DNA from: an uncultured Asticcacaulis sp.
Lineage (GTDB): Bacteria; Pseudomonadota; Alphaproteobacteria; Caulobacterales; Caulobacteraceae
NCBI GenBank assembly: GCA_946480125.1
Contig: CAMLIY010000019.1
Location: 1-22,648, forward strand
DNA: 22,648 bases
Reading direction: 5' to 3'
The notes beneath the pieces are model-generated. The model did not search any database. It had not been told where the DNA came from and was given only the letters and a program-made list of their open reading frames with translations. Positions 6,125 through 14,311 of the stretch are shown here, one piece after another. The translations under genes were made by a program, and so were the position numbers. Position 1 is the first letter of the stretch. Every line of letters begins with the position of its first letter.

Positions 6125-6853
6125 ATGCGGTCGCCTACAAGCTCCAGGAACCTCACACAGTCAATTGTTCAGGATCTGGGCGTCGCCATTGTAACTGGCC
6201 AGTATTACGATGTGCCGTTCCCCAAGGAGATCGAGCTTTCGGAAAAATATGGTGCGGCGCGTACCGTGACGCGCGAAGCGGTCAAGATGCTGACGTCGAA
6301 GGGACTGCTTTCAGCTCGCCGGCGGCAAGGCACGCGGGTCGAACGGGAAGATCATTGGAATCTTCTGGATCCGGATGTTTTGCGCTGGCTTCTCGAACGT
6401 AATTTTTCGCTCGAACTGCTGATCGAATTCACGCAGATTCGATTGAGTGTCGAACCCGGCGCTGCCGCTCTGGCTGCCCAGGTCGCAACCGGCGAGGAGC
6501 GGGCGGCAATCGCGCACGCTATATCGCGAATGGTGGCGGCCGAAGGGGGCGAAGATGATCCGCTGAATGCCGACATTGCTTTTCACGTGTCCGTTCTGCA
6601 GGCCAGTGGCAATCGCTTTTATCGTCAGATGAGAGAAATGATCGAGACCGCTTTGCGCTTTTCGATTCGCAAAACAAATGATTTCAAGGGGCGGCTCGCA
6701 AGTGTTGCGGATCATAAGGCCGTTGCGGACGCTATTCTGGCGGGCGACACCAACGGGGCTGAAATTCGCATGCGCGAGCTCATACAGGGGGCGCTTGATC
6801 TTATGCTCAAGGTCAAGGCGCAAGAAACGAAACGGCAGGCGCAAGGACGTTAA
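6125..6853 (+). CDS. GntR/FadR-family regulator, DgoR-like
   Basis: The product has 242 residues with an N-terminal winged helix (about 10-75, with SEKYGAARTVTREAVKML as the recognition region) and a C-terminal all-helical FCD ligand domain (about 95-225). The linker HWNLLDPDVLRWLLERN resembles the same part of E. coli DgoR, the galactonate-responsive repressor. In the FCD domain D150, H154 and H197 occupy metal-ligand positions, but the usual last His appears replaced (MRELI near 217-221). It follows the SDR on the same strand after 100 bases and may be partly co-transcribed with it. Galactonate or a derived acid is the likely effector. It is the only regulator gene among the galactoside genes and the natural candidate to bind the four repeated sites. 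The stop TAA overlaps the stop of the convergent transporter gene. Confidence 0.85.
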   Translation: MRSPTSSRNLTQSIVQDLGVAIVTGQYYDVPFPKEIELSEKYGAARTVTREAVKMLTSKGLLSARRRQGTRVEREDHWNLLDPDVLRWLLERNFSLELLIEFTQIRLSVEPGAAALAAQVATGEERAAIAHAISRMVAAEGGEDDPLNADIAFHVSVLQASGNRFYRQMREMIETALRFSIRKTNDFKGRLASVADHKAVADAILAGDTNGAEIRMRELIQGALDLMLKVKAQETKRQAQGR

Positions 6854-8304
6854 GATTCATTTGTTATGGTTTTTTGCGTCAGCCTGGCTTCGATCTCTTC
6901 GAGAGACTTACCCTTTGTCTCAGGCACGAAGAAAGCAATGAACAAAAGCCCCGCGAGGCAGATAGCTCCGTAACACCAGAACGTTCCAGCTGCCCCTAGT
7001 ATCCGGTTCAGGATCGGGAAGGTATAGGTAACGGCGAAGCAGGCAATCCATAGTGAAGACACGGCAATCGATATGGCCAGTCCGCGGATACGATTCGGAA
7101 AAATCTCCGACAGCAGGACCCAGGTGACTGGCGCGAGCGACGTGGCATAAGCGGCGATGACTCCGAGGGTCAGGCCCAGCACGAGCGGCCCCTTGATGCC
7201 AAAGAAGAAGGCCGCGCCCAAAAGAATATGCATAAGTGTAATGGCTGCCGTCCCCCACAGCATCAGGGCGCGACGTCCCAGGCGATCGACCGTGAAGGTG
7301 GCTACGAGGGTAAAGAGCAGATTGATTGCGCCGGTGATGACGATGTTGAACATGACCCCGCTGAGATCATAACCGGCGCCCCGATAGATTTCTTCGGCAT
7401 AATTGAAGATGACATTGGTGCCGCTCCATTGCTGTAAAACGGCCAGGCCAATGCCTATAAGGATCAGCCCGAGAATACCGGGGCGGAAAAGATCCGCCCA
7501 GGCGGCGCCTTGGCCGTGGTCCTGCGTCAGAGCCCCCGCCACGTCGCGCATTTCGGTGTCGGCATAGTCAGGGCCGCCGATGCGCTGGAGGACTGATCGG
7601 GCCTTGTCCTTTGCGCCCTTTTTGATCAGCCAGCGCGGGCTTTCAGGCACCAGGAAGGCGCAGATAAAGAAGATGAGGGAAGGCAAGGCCACGGCGGTGA
7701 ACATCCAGCGCCAGCCGAATTGTCCCTGCCAGGATGTACGGATGATATCGGCGGTCGCGCCGCCCGGAATATGGCCAGCGATCAGCAGATTGATAATCTG
7801 AGCTGCAAGTATGCCGACCACAATGGTCAATTGATTGAGCGTGACCAATCGGCCGCGCCACTGAGCCGGCGCAATTTCGGCGATATAGGTGGGTGAGACA
7901 TTTGAGGCAATCCCAATGGCGACGCCGCCCAAGATTCGCCAGATGATAAAGGCGTCAAATGTATGCGACCATCCCGTTGCAATAGAGGAAACGCCGAACA
8001 GGAAAGCGGCGAGGATAAGAAGCTTCTTGCGTCCTATTGCGTCGCTTAAAACACCCGAACAAATCGAGCCTATCAGGCAGCCGAGAAGCGCGCAGCTGTT
8101 TGCCCAACCAATCTGCGCTTCGGTTGTCAGGTTGAAATAGGGTTCATAAAAAGGCTTTGCGCCGCCAATGACCACCCAGTCATATCCAAATAACAACCCG
8201 CCGAGTGCGGCGACCGTCGAAATCATCCAGATGTAGCCGAGATTGAAAGAATATGCCGGAGCGGGCCCTGCCGTTTCCTTACTGTCGTTGGACATCATAT
8301 GCAT
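6850..8304 (-). CDS. MFS sugar transporter (sugar porter family), probably galactose/H+ symporter
   Basis: This is a twelve-helix inner-membrane transporter of the XylE/GalP/GLUT type, importing a monosaccharide with protons. Diagnostic motifs are present: GRKK after helix 2, PESPRWLIKKG at the end of the first half, QQWSGTNVIFNY in helix 7, DRLGRR between helices 8 and 9, PVTWVLLSEIFPNRIRG in helix 10 and the terminal PETKGKSLEEIE. The frame stays open to 8406, but ATG 8304 is preferred: a cytoplasmic tail starting MHMMSNDS fits the family, AGGGG lies 10 bases upstream, and the longer version would place the predicted operator (8405-8421) at the start of the coding region. Length from 8304 is 484 residues, normal for the family. 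Galactose is inferred from the neighbouring galactosidases and dgoD. Confidence 0.88.
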   Translation of the reverse strand: MHMMSNDSKETAGPAPAYSFNLGYIWMISTVAALGGLLFGYDWVVIGGAKPFYEPYFNLTTEAQIGWANSCALLGCLIGSICSGVLSDAIGRKKLLILAAFLFGVSSIATGWSHTFDAFIIWRILGGVAIGIASNVSPTYIAEIAPAQWRGRLVTLNQLTIVVGILAAQIINLLIAGHIPGGATADIIRTSWQGQFGWRWMFTAVALPSLIFFICAFLVPESPRWLIKKGAKDKARSVLQRIGGPDYADTEMRDVAGALTQDHGQGAAWADLFRPGILGLILIGIGLAVLQQWSGTNVIFNYAEEIYRGAGYDLSGVMFNIVITGAINLLFTLVATFTVDRLGRRALMLWGTAAITLMHILLGAAFFFGIKGPLVLGLTLGVIAAYATSLAPVTWVLLSEIFPNRIRGLAISIAVSSLWIACFAVTYTFPILNRILGAAGTFWCYGAICLAGLLFIAFFVPETKGKSLEEIEARLTQKTITNES

Positions 8305-8404
8305 GTGCGTTAAACCCCTGTGAAAGGCTTGTATCCATCCGGGCTGGCTTCGCGAGGCGAGCCAGATTTTAAACGCACAATAGGGTAGTGGCCAGGCTAC
8401 CGTC

Positions 8405-8421
8405 AATATATATTACATATA
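8405..8421 (-). promoter_or_regulatory. Predicted operator 2, upstream of the MFS transporter
   Basis: AATATATATTACATATA differs from the consensus AATATRTAWTAYATATT only in its last base. It lies 100 bases before the transporter start at 8304, a distance almost equal to that at dgoD. In the transporter direction it offers TA-rich -10-like sequence. It sits in the 294-base divergent interval 8305-8598, which also contains operator 3. Confidence 0.65.
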
Positions 8422-8505
8422 AAGTCGTTCCGATGCGTGTGCTTGGCTTGTCTGCTCTCTAATCGCGACCTGGTCCGCCCCATCTTAACGCTCGGTATAA
8501 TTACG

Positions 8506-8531
8506 GTGTTTTCTGGACGGGCAGGAAACAC
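8506..8531. promoter_or_regulatory. Inverted repeat upstream of the GH35 gene
   Basis: GTGTTTTC (8506-8513) can pair with GGAAACAC (8524-8531), 8 bp including one G-T pair, around a 10-base spacer. It lies 13 bases upstream of operator 3. It could be a binding site for a second regulator or a transcript hairpin. No partner copy was found elsewhere in the window, so it may be chance. Confidence 0.3.
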
Positions 8532-8544
8532 TATCCGCACCGTA

Positions 8545-8561
8545 TATATATAATATATATA
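8545..8561 (+). promoter_or_regulatory. Predicted operator 3, upstream of the GH35 gene
   Basis: TATATATAATATATATA fits the shared palindrome AATATRTAWTAYATATT except at the two end bases. It is 37 bases before the GH35 start and includes TATAAT (8549-8554), a possible -10 element. This is the most AT-simple of the four sites, so taken alone it would be weak evidence; the shared position upstream of a co-functional gene is what supports it. Confidence 0.6.
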
Positions 8562-8598
8562 AACCTAAGCTGACGACGATTCACAAGGGCGACAGAAG

Positions 8599-11052
8599 AT
8601 GATGAATAAGCGCGTATCAAAGGTCTGCACAGCGTTATGGGTCGCTCTGTGTTTTGCGGCGCCCGCATTTGCCGATACCCAGCTTAAGGTGGATGCAAGG
8701 CAGCCGGCGGAAACGGTGGAAACAGGCTACTTCAAGATGGGCACAGCGATATCCCCGAGCGGCCACTCTATTGGCATTAATAATCGTTACCTGACCAAAG
8801 ACGGACGCCCCTGGATTCCGGTGATGGGTGAATTTCACTATACGCGCTACCCGGCGCCGTATTGGGAAGATGAGATCATCAAGATGAAGTCGGCAGGCGT
8901 CGATGTCATCGCAACCTATGTCATCTGGGCGCATCATGAGGAAAGGGCGGGGCAGTTCAATTGGACCAATGACCGGAACTTACACCAGTTCATAGCCCTC
9001 TGCGCGAAACATGATATGAAAGTGGTATTGCGGATTGGCCCATGGGCGCATGGTGAGGTGCGCTACGGCGGCATACCGGAGTGGGTTGTTGAACAAATGC
9101 CCTCCCGGCGCAATGATCCCGCATATATGAGTTATGTAAGTCGCTTCTGGGAACAGATAGCTGCGCAGGTGAAGGGAGATTTCTGGAAAGACGGGGGGCC
9201 TGTTATCGGCATCCAGTTGGAAAATGAGTATAACCTGACCGGGCCGGGCAGAGGCGCCGAACATATTCAGGCCCTAAAAACACTGGCGCAGTCCCTGGGC
9301 TTCGACGTTCCGCTCTACACCGTTACGGGCTGGGATGGCACCACCTATCCCAAGGGAGAGGTAACCCCGGTTTTTGGGGGCTATCCTGACGAACCCTGGG
9401 GCCGTGCAACGGTTAAGATGGCGCCCAATGAGGTATATAATTTCCGGTTCAATAGCCGCGTTGCCGGTAATGCCGGGGCACAAACCCCTGGAAAGACAGT
9501 GGGTACAGCGATTGAAGACATGCCTCATACACCCTTTCTGGGGGCGGAATATGCGGGCGGCTTGCCCATCATGTACCGCAGACGGCCGCTCGTCGCGCCC
9601 GATGATATTGGCGCCATGCTGCCAGTTCAACTGGGCAGTGGTGTCAATCTGTATGGCTATTATATGTTCCACGGCGGCCGAAACCCGGCAGGGGAAGGGC
9701 ACCTTGAGGAGAACGCCTTGCTCGGTGGACAAAATGATCTGCCGATCATCAATTATGATTTTCAGGCGCCATTCGGACAATATGGCGAGGCCCATCCTGT
9801 GCTTGATACCCTGAGGCCTTATCATCTGTTTCTGCATGCATTCGGAGACCGGCTCGCACCTATGGCGGTGCATGCGCCTGAAAAAGAGCCAGTCAATCGG
9901 GCTGACGTGACAACACCCAGGTTCGCGGTGCGCTCGACAGGCGACCACGGCTTCGTATTCATGAGCAATCATTTGCGTCAGTACCCCATGGTCGAACAGA
10001 AAGACATTCAGTTTGATATAGCCCTTCCCGTCGGCCAATTAACCTTTCCCAGCATACCCGTCACCATACCCACGGGGGCTTATTTCATCTGGCCGTTCAA
10101 TTTTGATCTCGATGGGGCTAACCTGGCTTGGGCGACCGCACAGCCTTTGACACGGATGGAAACGGCCCCCGGCGCCTTGACCTATGTCTTTATGGCGGAA
10201 GATGGCATTCCCGCTGAGTTCGCCATCACTTCTGCCGCGGGCATTAAGGTAACGGGTGCCCCTGCCACCCGGCGGGGCGCGATAGATATATTTCGACTAA
10301 AACCGTCCAGGTCTGCGGGATTGAAGCTCCAGATCGGCACAAAGACTATTTCTGTCATAGTTCTGTCCAAGGCCGATGCCGCGCACCTTTGGTCGGGTGA
10401 CATCAATGGCCAAACACATCTGGTCTACAGCGCGGCGACGGTAAAGTTCGACAATGGCGGACTGGATTTACTGTCCATGGGCAACGCCAAATTCACGTTC
10501 GGCGTCTATCCAGCGCTCTCCGTTGCGCCAAAGAGTAATTTAAAGATAACCGCAACCGGGCAGGACGGTATCTTCCAAACATTTGCAGCAAAGACCGCGG
10601 AAAAGACGATAACCGCTCGCCTGACAAAGACGCGGGACGCCGGTATTGCCCCTCCAGTTACGATCGGCGGGCCGGCCCGCGGCGCCCTGCAACCTTATCC
10701 GGAGACGTTCGGGCGGTCGGCTGCCTGGTCAATTTCATTGCCGGCGAACGCACTCGATGGACTGAGCGACGCTTTCATGAAAATCAGTTATCAGGGCGAC
10801 GTTGCGCGCCTGTTTTCCGGCACGGAATTGCTCGATGACCAGTTCTATTATGGTCCCGACTGGGTAATTGGTCTGAAACGATTTTCAGAACAGATAAAAT
10901 CGCCTTTGACGATGACCGTCCTGCCTCTGCGCAAGGACGCACCCGTTTACATAGACGAGGCTGTCAAAGCCGCTCTGCCGGCCGGCGACCAGGTGGCCGG
11001 GGTGGCATCGGTTATAGTGGTTCCACAATACGAACTGAAGGTGTCATTTTAA
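8599..11052 (+). CDS. Exported GH35 beta-galactosidase
   Basis: The enzyme has 817 residues and should release terminal beta-linked galactose from oligo- or polysaccharides with retention of configuration. A Sec signal peptide (MMNKRVSKVC, hydrophobic core, AFA-DT, cut near residue 25) sends it to the periplasm or beyond. The TIM barrel begins near residue 60. The GH35 motifs MGEFHYTRYP, RIGPWAHGEVRYGGIPEW and GGPVIGIQLENEYN are clear. The acid/base should be E210 (NEY) and the nucleophile E317 (GAEYAGG). The C-terminal half (about 400-817) is beta-rich and less conserved, as in other bacterial members. The ATG at 8599 is preceded by AAGGG at 8585-8589. Its own promoter carries predicted operator 3. 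The natural substrate (galactan, arabinogalactan side chain or another galactoside) is not readable. Confidence 0.9.
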   Translation: MMNKRVSKVCTALWVALCFAAPAFADTQLKVDARQPAETVETGYFKMGTAISPSGHSIGINNRYLTKDGRPWIPVMGEFHYTRYPAPYWEDEIIKMKSAGVDVIATYVIWAHHEERAGQFNWTNDRNLHQFIALCAKHDMKVVLRIGPWAHGEVRYGGIPEWVVEQMPSRRNDPAYMSYVSRFWEQIAAQVKGDFWKDGGPVIGIQLENEYNLTGPGRGAEHIQALKTLAQSLGFDVPLYTVTGWDGTTYPKGEVTPVFGGYPDEPWGRATVKMAPNEVYNFRFNSRVAGNAGAQTPGKTVGTAIEDMPHTPFLGAEYAGGLPIMYRRRPLVAPDDIGAMLPVQLGSGVNLYGYYMFHGGRNPAGEGHLEENALLGGQNDLPIINYDFQAPFGQYGEAHPVLDTLRPYHLFLHAFGDRLAPMAVHAPEKEPVNRADVTTPRFAVRSTGDHGFVFMSNHLRQYPMVEQKDIQFDIALPVGQLTFPSIPVTIPTGAYFIWPFNFDLDGANLAWATAQPLTRMETAPGALTYVFMAEDGIPAEFAITSAAGIKVTGAPATRRGAIDIFRLKPSRSAGLKLQIGTKTISVIVLSKADAAHLWSGDINGQTHLVYSAATVKFDNGGLDLLSMGNAKFTFGVYPALSVAPKSNLKITATGQDGIFQTFAAKTAEKTITARLTKTRDAGIAPPVTIGGPARGALQPYPETFGRSAAWSISLPANALDGLSDAFMKISYQGDVARLFSGTELLDDQFYYGPDWVIGLKRFSEQIKSPLTMTVLPLRKDAPVYIDEAVKAALPAGDQVAGVASVIVVPQYELKVSF

Positions 11053-11101
11053 GTCAGTCTGACGTTGACGGCGCAGTTGTTTACATGCCTGTGAATTGCC
11101 A

Positions 11102-14089
11102 TTATTTGCCCCCTGGATGAACCGGCAAAGTATCGCGCGTACGCGGTTTAATCTGTCCGGGATCAACAAGGTCGCCTGTATTGGCTGGAGGGGTAGTGGT
11201 CATTACCGGCGCGGTGTATCTTTGCTCCAGCCAGGTTTTCGCGGTAGCGGGCGTGAGCGTCACGGGCGGCGCAAATGCCTCTGATGCCATATAGGTTAGT
11301 ATCGAGGCTTTCAGGGAAGGGGCGCCCGGCCTTTCGGCAAGGTGCTCATCGCTCAAATCGAACGACGTCACCATCAACCGGCCTTGACCCACGCGGCATT
11401 CGAACAGCATGGCCAGTCGCAGTCCGCGGTTCCAGTCATCAATCGGCTGCACGATCGGACATAGCTCCACGGGCAAAGCCTCTATGTTCATCGCCGTCGT
11501 TTTAGGCATCAGGTCAATCCACTGCCAATCGCAACCCGCATCGGTTGGAAAGCCAGCCAACGCCCTGTGGGAGGTGTCACACCACAGGCCCAGCATCCAC
11601 GTGGCGCTGCCATTCATTAGCCGGTTCCAGAAGACCGGTGTGGTGGTCGAGGCGAGATCGGGGACAGGCTTGTCGGGATGGCCCGAAAGTAAAAGCACCT
11701 TGCCTCCGGCATCCAGTGCCGCATGGGCCTCTGCCCATGAGTTGGTCACCAGAATATCCGCCGGTGGCGTGGTATCTATGCTGATCGGATAGACCCAGAA
11801 CCTCCAGCTATTATGGAAGACGGTGCCATCAAGTTCGACGCTGAGTGTGTAGGCGGCCGGTGCCCTGAGCCGTGACAAATCCGCAGTTATCGTGCCGAGC
11901 GCCAGATTTTTGCCACGGGGGGCGGCGCGTTTTGGCAGCTTGCCCGACTGAACAGTGCGGCCCGCCTGGTCGGTGATCCGCCAGCGCGTGCTGACCGAGG
12001 CCATGGCCTTCTCACCGAAGTGCGCCAGTTCAACTGTAGCGGTCAGGGTTTGCGCGGTGGTGAATACTCTGTCTTTGAGCCGTATGAGCGGTACGGTAAC
12101 ATTGCAATACTGGCGGAATTCATCCGAGCCGATATAGCCTTTTTCTTCCCAGAAGGCATCGAGAAGGCCAATTAATGCGCCGCCCTGGCCGAGATAATCG
12201 TGAAGGTCGAGCAATTGAAAGCCCGAATAAGAAGGGGTCCGCAGATTGGCTTCGATCTCTTCCTTATAGCAGGCAGCCTGAAAGCGGCCGGAAGCGCGGG
12301 CCAATTCGTGATTACGCGCCAGAAGGCCGTGCGTAGCCGCCGTATCACGCATGATTTCGTAATTTCCGGGCTGCATATAGGGCACCTGCCCGGTGTCGAC
12401 GCCTCTGACAAACGCGGCATATGGTGCCTTACCCGAAAACTTGTCGATAATGGAAAAGTCGGGATAGGCGCACCATTGCCCGACCTCATGGCCGATGCAG
12501 GGCACGGCTGATCCAGCGGTCATGTCGCTCAGCGCAGATTCATAATCGGCGCCGAACCAGCCCCGAGGTCCGCGTGCGCGGGGCGTCACAAGGTAATCGG
12601 CGGCGAAGGGGGTGCCTTTACCATTTGGCGGTGGTGCATAGCGACCAATACCATCGGTGTATAAGCGCCGCGGATCGGCATCACGCCATGCCTTGTCCCA
12701 AAGCGGCAACTGTTCGGCATAATGGCCGGCCGGTTCGTTCGTGGCGCCTAACATGATGAAGGAGGGGTGGTTACCGTAGGCCTTGAGTATCCGCGCGGTT
12801 TCATCATTGAGGACCGCCAGCATCTGGCCATCGGTGTCAAAGCTGTTCCACATACCGCATTCGGGCTGGAGGTAGAAGCCGAGCGTATCGGCCGCGATGA
12901 AGGCAGCTTCGGGAGGGCACCAGGAATGGAAGCGCAGACCGTTGAGGCCCCACTGCTTGCATATGGAAATAATCCGGGTCCATGTCTCTACATCCGTAGC
13001 GGGATAGCCGGTCAAAGGGAAACCACCGCCGTCATGGGTGGCGCGGATATTGATGACATCGCCATTGAGCAAAATTTGACGGCCTTCGGTGTGAATTTCG
13101 CGCATGCCGAAGACGATGTCATGCTGATGGTCGGCATTGTCGCCTGACAGGGTAAGCGTCAGGCATTGCAGGGTGGGCTTGAACTCAGACCAGGGTTCAG
13201 CCTTTGGTAAGGCGACGCTTATAGTGGCCTGGCCACCCTCCGCCGTCCAGTCGACCTGTTGGCTCAGATCCCGCACACGCAGAATTCCTGTACCTGCCTT
13301 TCCGGTCGCATTGCCAATGGCGACCTTAATGGACACGGAGCGGGATGCGAGATCGGGATAGGCTTGGGCGTCATTGATCCACACCGGCGAGGTCGCGGAT
13401 AATTCGATGCGGCCCACGATACCATTCCAGGTCGAACCAAGCGAATCCGAGACGGCGTGGCCATCCGGGCGGTAAGCCGGCGCCTGCATGCGGTTATCGA
13501 TGCGCAGGGTCAGCCGATGCTTGCCGGGCGTAAGTATGCCCAGGTCGACATCGTGCGGCGCAACCAGTGACCGGTTGCTGCCGGCCAGGCGGTCATCGAT
13601 ATAGATGTCGGTCCGCCAGCGCGTGCGTTCAAGTGACAAGGCGATCCTTTGGCCGGCCCAGCCGTCAGGAATGGTTATGTCACGCTGATACCATGCGACA
13701 CCCAGATAATGCCTGACCGGCTGAGACAGGTATGGCACTTTGACCTTGCCCGGGGCTGTATAGGCTTTGTATTGCGGCAACAGATACCATCGCATATCGC
13801 GCGGGAGCGCGGCTACAAATTGGGTGTCGGCTTCAACGGGTTCACCAAAACCCTGAGTCTGAAGAATGCCTGGAAGTCGAATAACCGCATCCGATGGCAG
13901 GGGTTTGTTGAACCAGGCAGCGCCCAGACCGACATCACTGGCATCCAGAGCGAAAAGCCAGTTTCCGGCCAGCGATTGCGTACCTGAGCGCGGCGGCAGG
14001 CTTGGCGCTGCTTTGGCATAGAGGGCTGTGAAGGCGATGGCAGCCGTTGCGCCGGCGAGAAAAGTGCGACGTTCCACATGGGTATGCAT
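11102..14089 (-). CDS. Tat-exported GH2 exo-beta-glycosidase, probable beta-galactosidase
   Basis: The protein has 995 residues. A twin-arginine signal (ERRTFLAGA, then a hydrophobic stretch to about residue 28) indicates export of the folded enzyme by Tat. A jelly-roll sugar-binding domain (about 35-230) and an immunoglobulin-like domain (about 235-335) precede the TIM barrel (about 335-640). The barrel contains RFHSWCPPEAAF, the acid/base motif GATNEP (E452) and the probable nucleophile in GHEVGQW (E535). About 350 further residues follow, including a segment like those in large GH2 enzymes of polysaccharide-utilisation loci (DWQWIDLM, PIVQPIDDW, VGQGRLMVTS). GH2 members differ in specificity (galactose, mannose, glucuronic acid), so beta-galactosidase is an inference from the locus. 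It converges with the GH35 gene 49 bases away. The start ATG at 14089 has a weak ribosome binding site; predicted operator 4 lies 58 bases upstream. Confidence 0.85.
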   Translation of the reverse strand: MHTHVERRTFLAGATAAIAFTALYAKAAPSLPPRSGTQSLAGNWLFALDASDVGLGAAWFNKPLPSDAVIRLPGILQTQGFGEPVEADTQFVAALPRDMRWYLLPQYKAYTAPGKVKVPYLSQPVRHYLGVAWYQRDITIPDGWAGQRIALSLERTRWRTDIYIDDRLAGSNRSLVAPHDVDLGILTPGKHRLTLRIDNRMQAPAYRPDGHAVSDSLGSTWNGIVGRIELSATSPVWINDAQAYPDLASRSVSIKVAIGNATGKAGTGILRVRDLSQQVDWTAEGGQATISVALPKAEPWSEFKPTLQCLTLTLSGDNADHQHDIVFGMREIHTEGRQILLNGDVINIRATHDGGGFPLTGYPATDVETWTRIISICKQWGLNGLRFHSWCPPEAAFIAADTLGFYLQPECGMWNSFDTDGQMLAVLNDETARILKAYGNHPSFIMLGATNEPAGHYAEQLPLWDKAWRDADPRRLYTDGIGRYAPPPNGKGTPFAADYLVTPRARGPRGWFGADYESALSDMTAGSAVPCIGHEVGQWCAYPDFSIIDKFSGKAPYAAFVRGVDTGQVPYMQPGNYEIMRDTAATHGLLARNHELARASGRFQAACYKEEIEANLRTPSYSGFQLLDLHDYLGQGGALIGLLDAFWEEKGYIGSDEFRQYCNVTVPLIRLKDRVFTTAQTLTATVELAHFGEKAMASVSTRWRITDQAGRTVQSGKLPKRAAPRGKNLALGTITADLSRLRAPAAYTLSVELDGTVFHNSWRFWVYPISIDTTPPADILVTNSWAEAHAALDAGGKVLLLSGHPDKPVPDLASTTTPVFWNRLMNGSATWMLGLWCDTSHRALAGFPTDAGCDWQWIDLMPKTTAMNIEALPVELCPIVQPIDDWNRGLRLAMLFECRVGQGRLMVTSFDLSDEHLAERPGAPSLKASILTYMASEAFAPPVTLTPATAKTWLEQRYTAPVMTTTPPANTGDLVDPGQIKPRTRDTLPVHPGGK

Positions 14090-14147
14090 TTGACATAACT
14101 CGCGATTATCAGATTTTCAGCGGCGTCAGCCGGCTGGGTCACGCTAT

Positions 14148-14164
14148 TATATATAATACATATT
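14148..14164 (-). promoter_or_regulatory. Predicted operator 4, upstream of the GH2 gene
   Basis: TATATATAATACATATT is identical over all 17 bases to operator 1 at 3954-3970, about 10 kb away. It is 58 bases before the GH2 start and on that strand includes TATTAT, a possible -10 element. It is also 147 bases before the metal-efflux leader gene on the other strand, but function links it to GH2. Confidence 0.68.
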
Positions 14165-14311
14165 GGCAAGCTCAGTGCCTCTGGAGCGCGGTTGTTTCCT
14201 GTCAGTGGTTTGATATCAGCCCCGTCTGTATGACCGGCGGGCAGGGGATATGTCCTATGCGGCTTTGCTGTGACATTGACTTCGCAGGTATATCGTCGCA
14301 AGGATTGCCGC

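Noticed and set aside
9274..10038. 254-residue frame antisense to GH35
   Set aside because: GH35 catalytic motifs are on the opposite strand here; the antisense frame has no recognisable motif.
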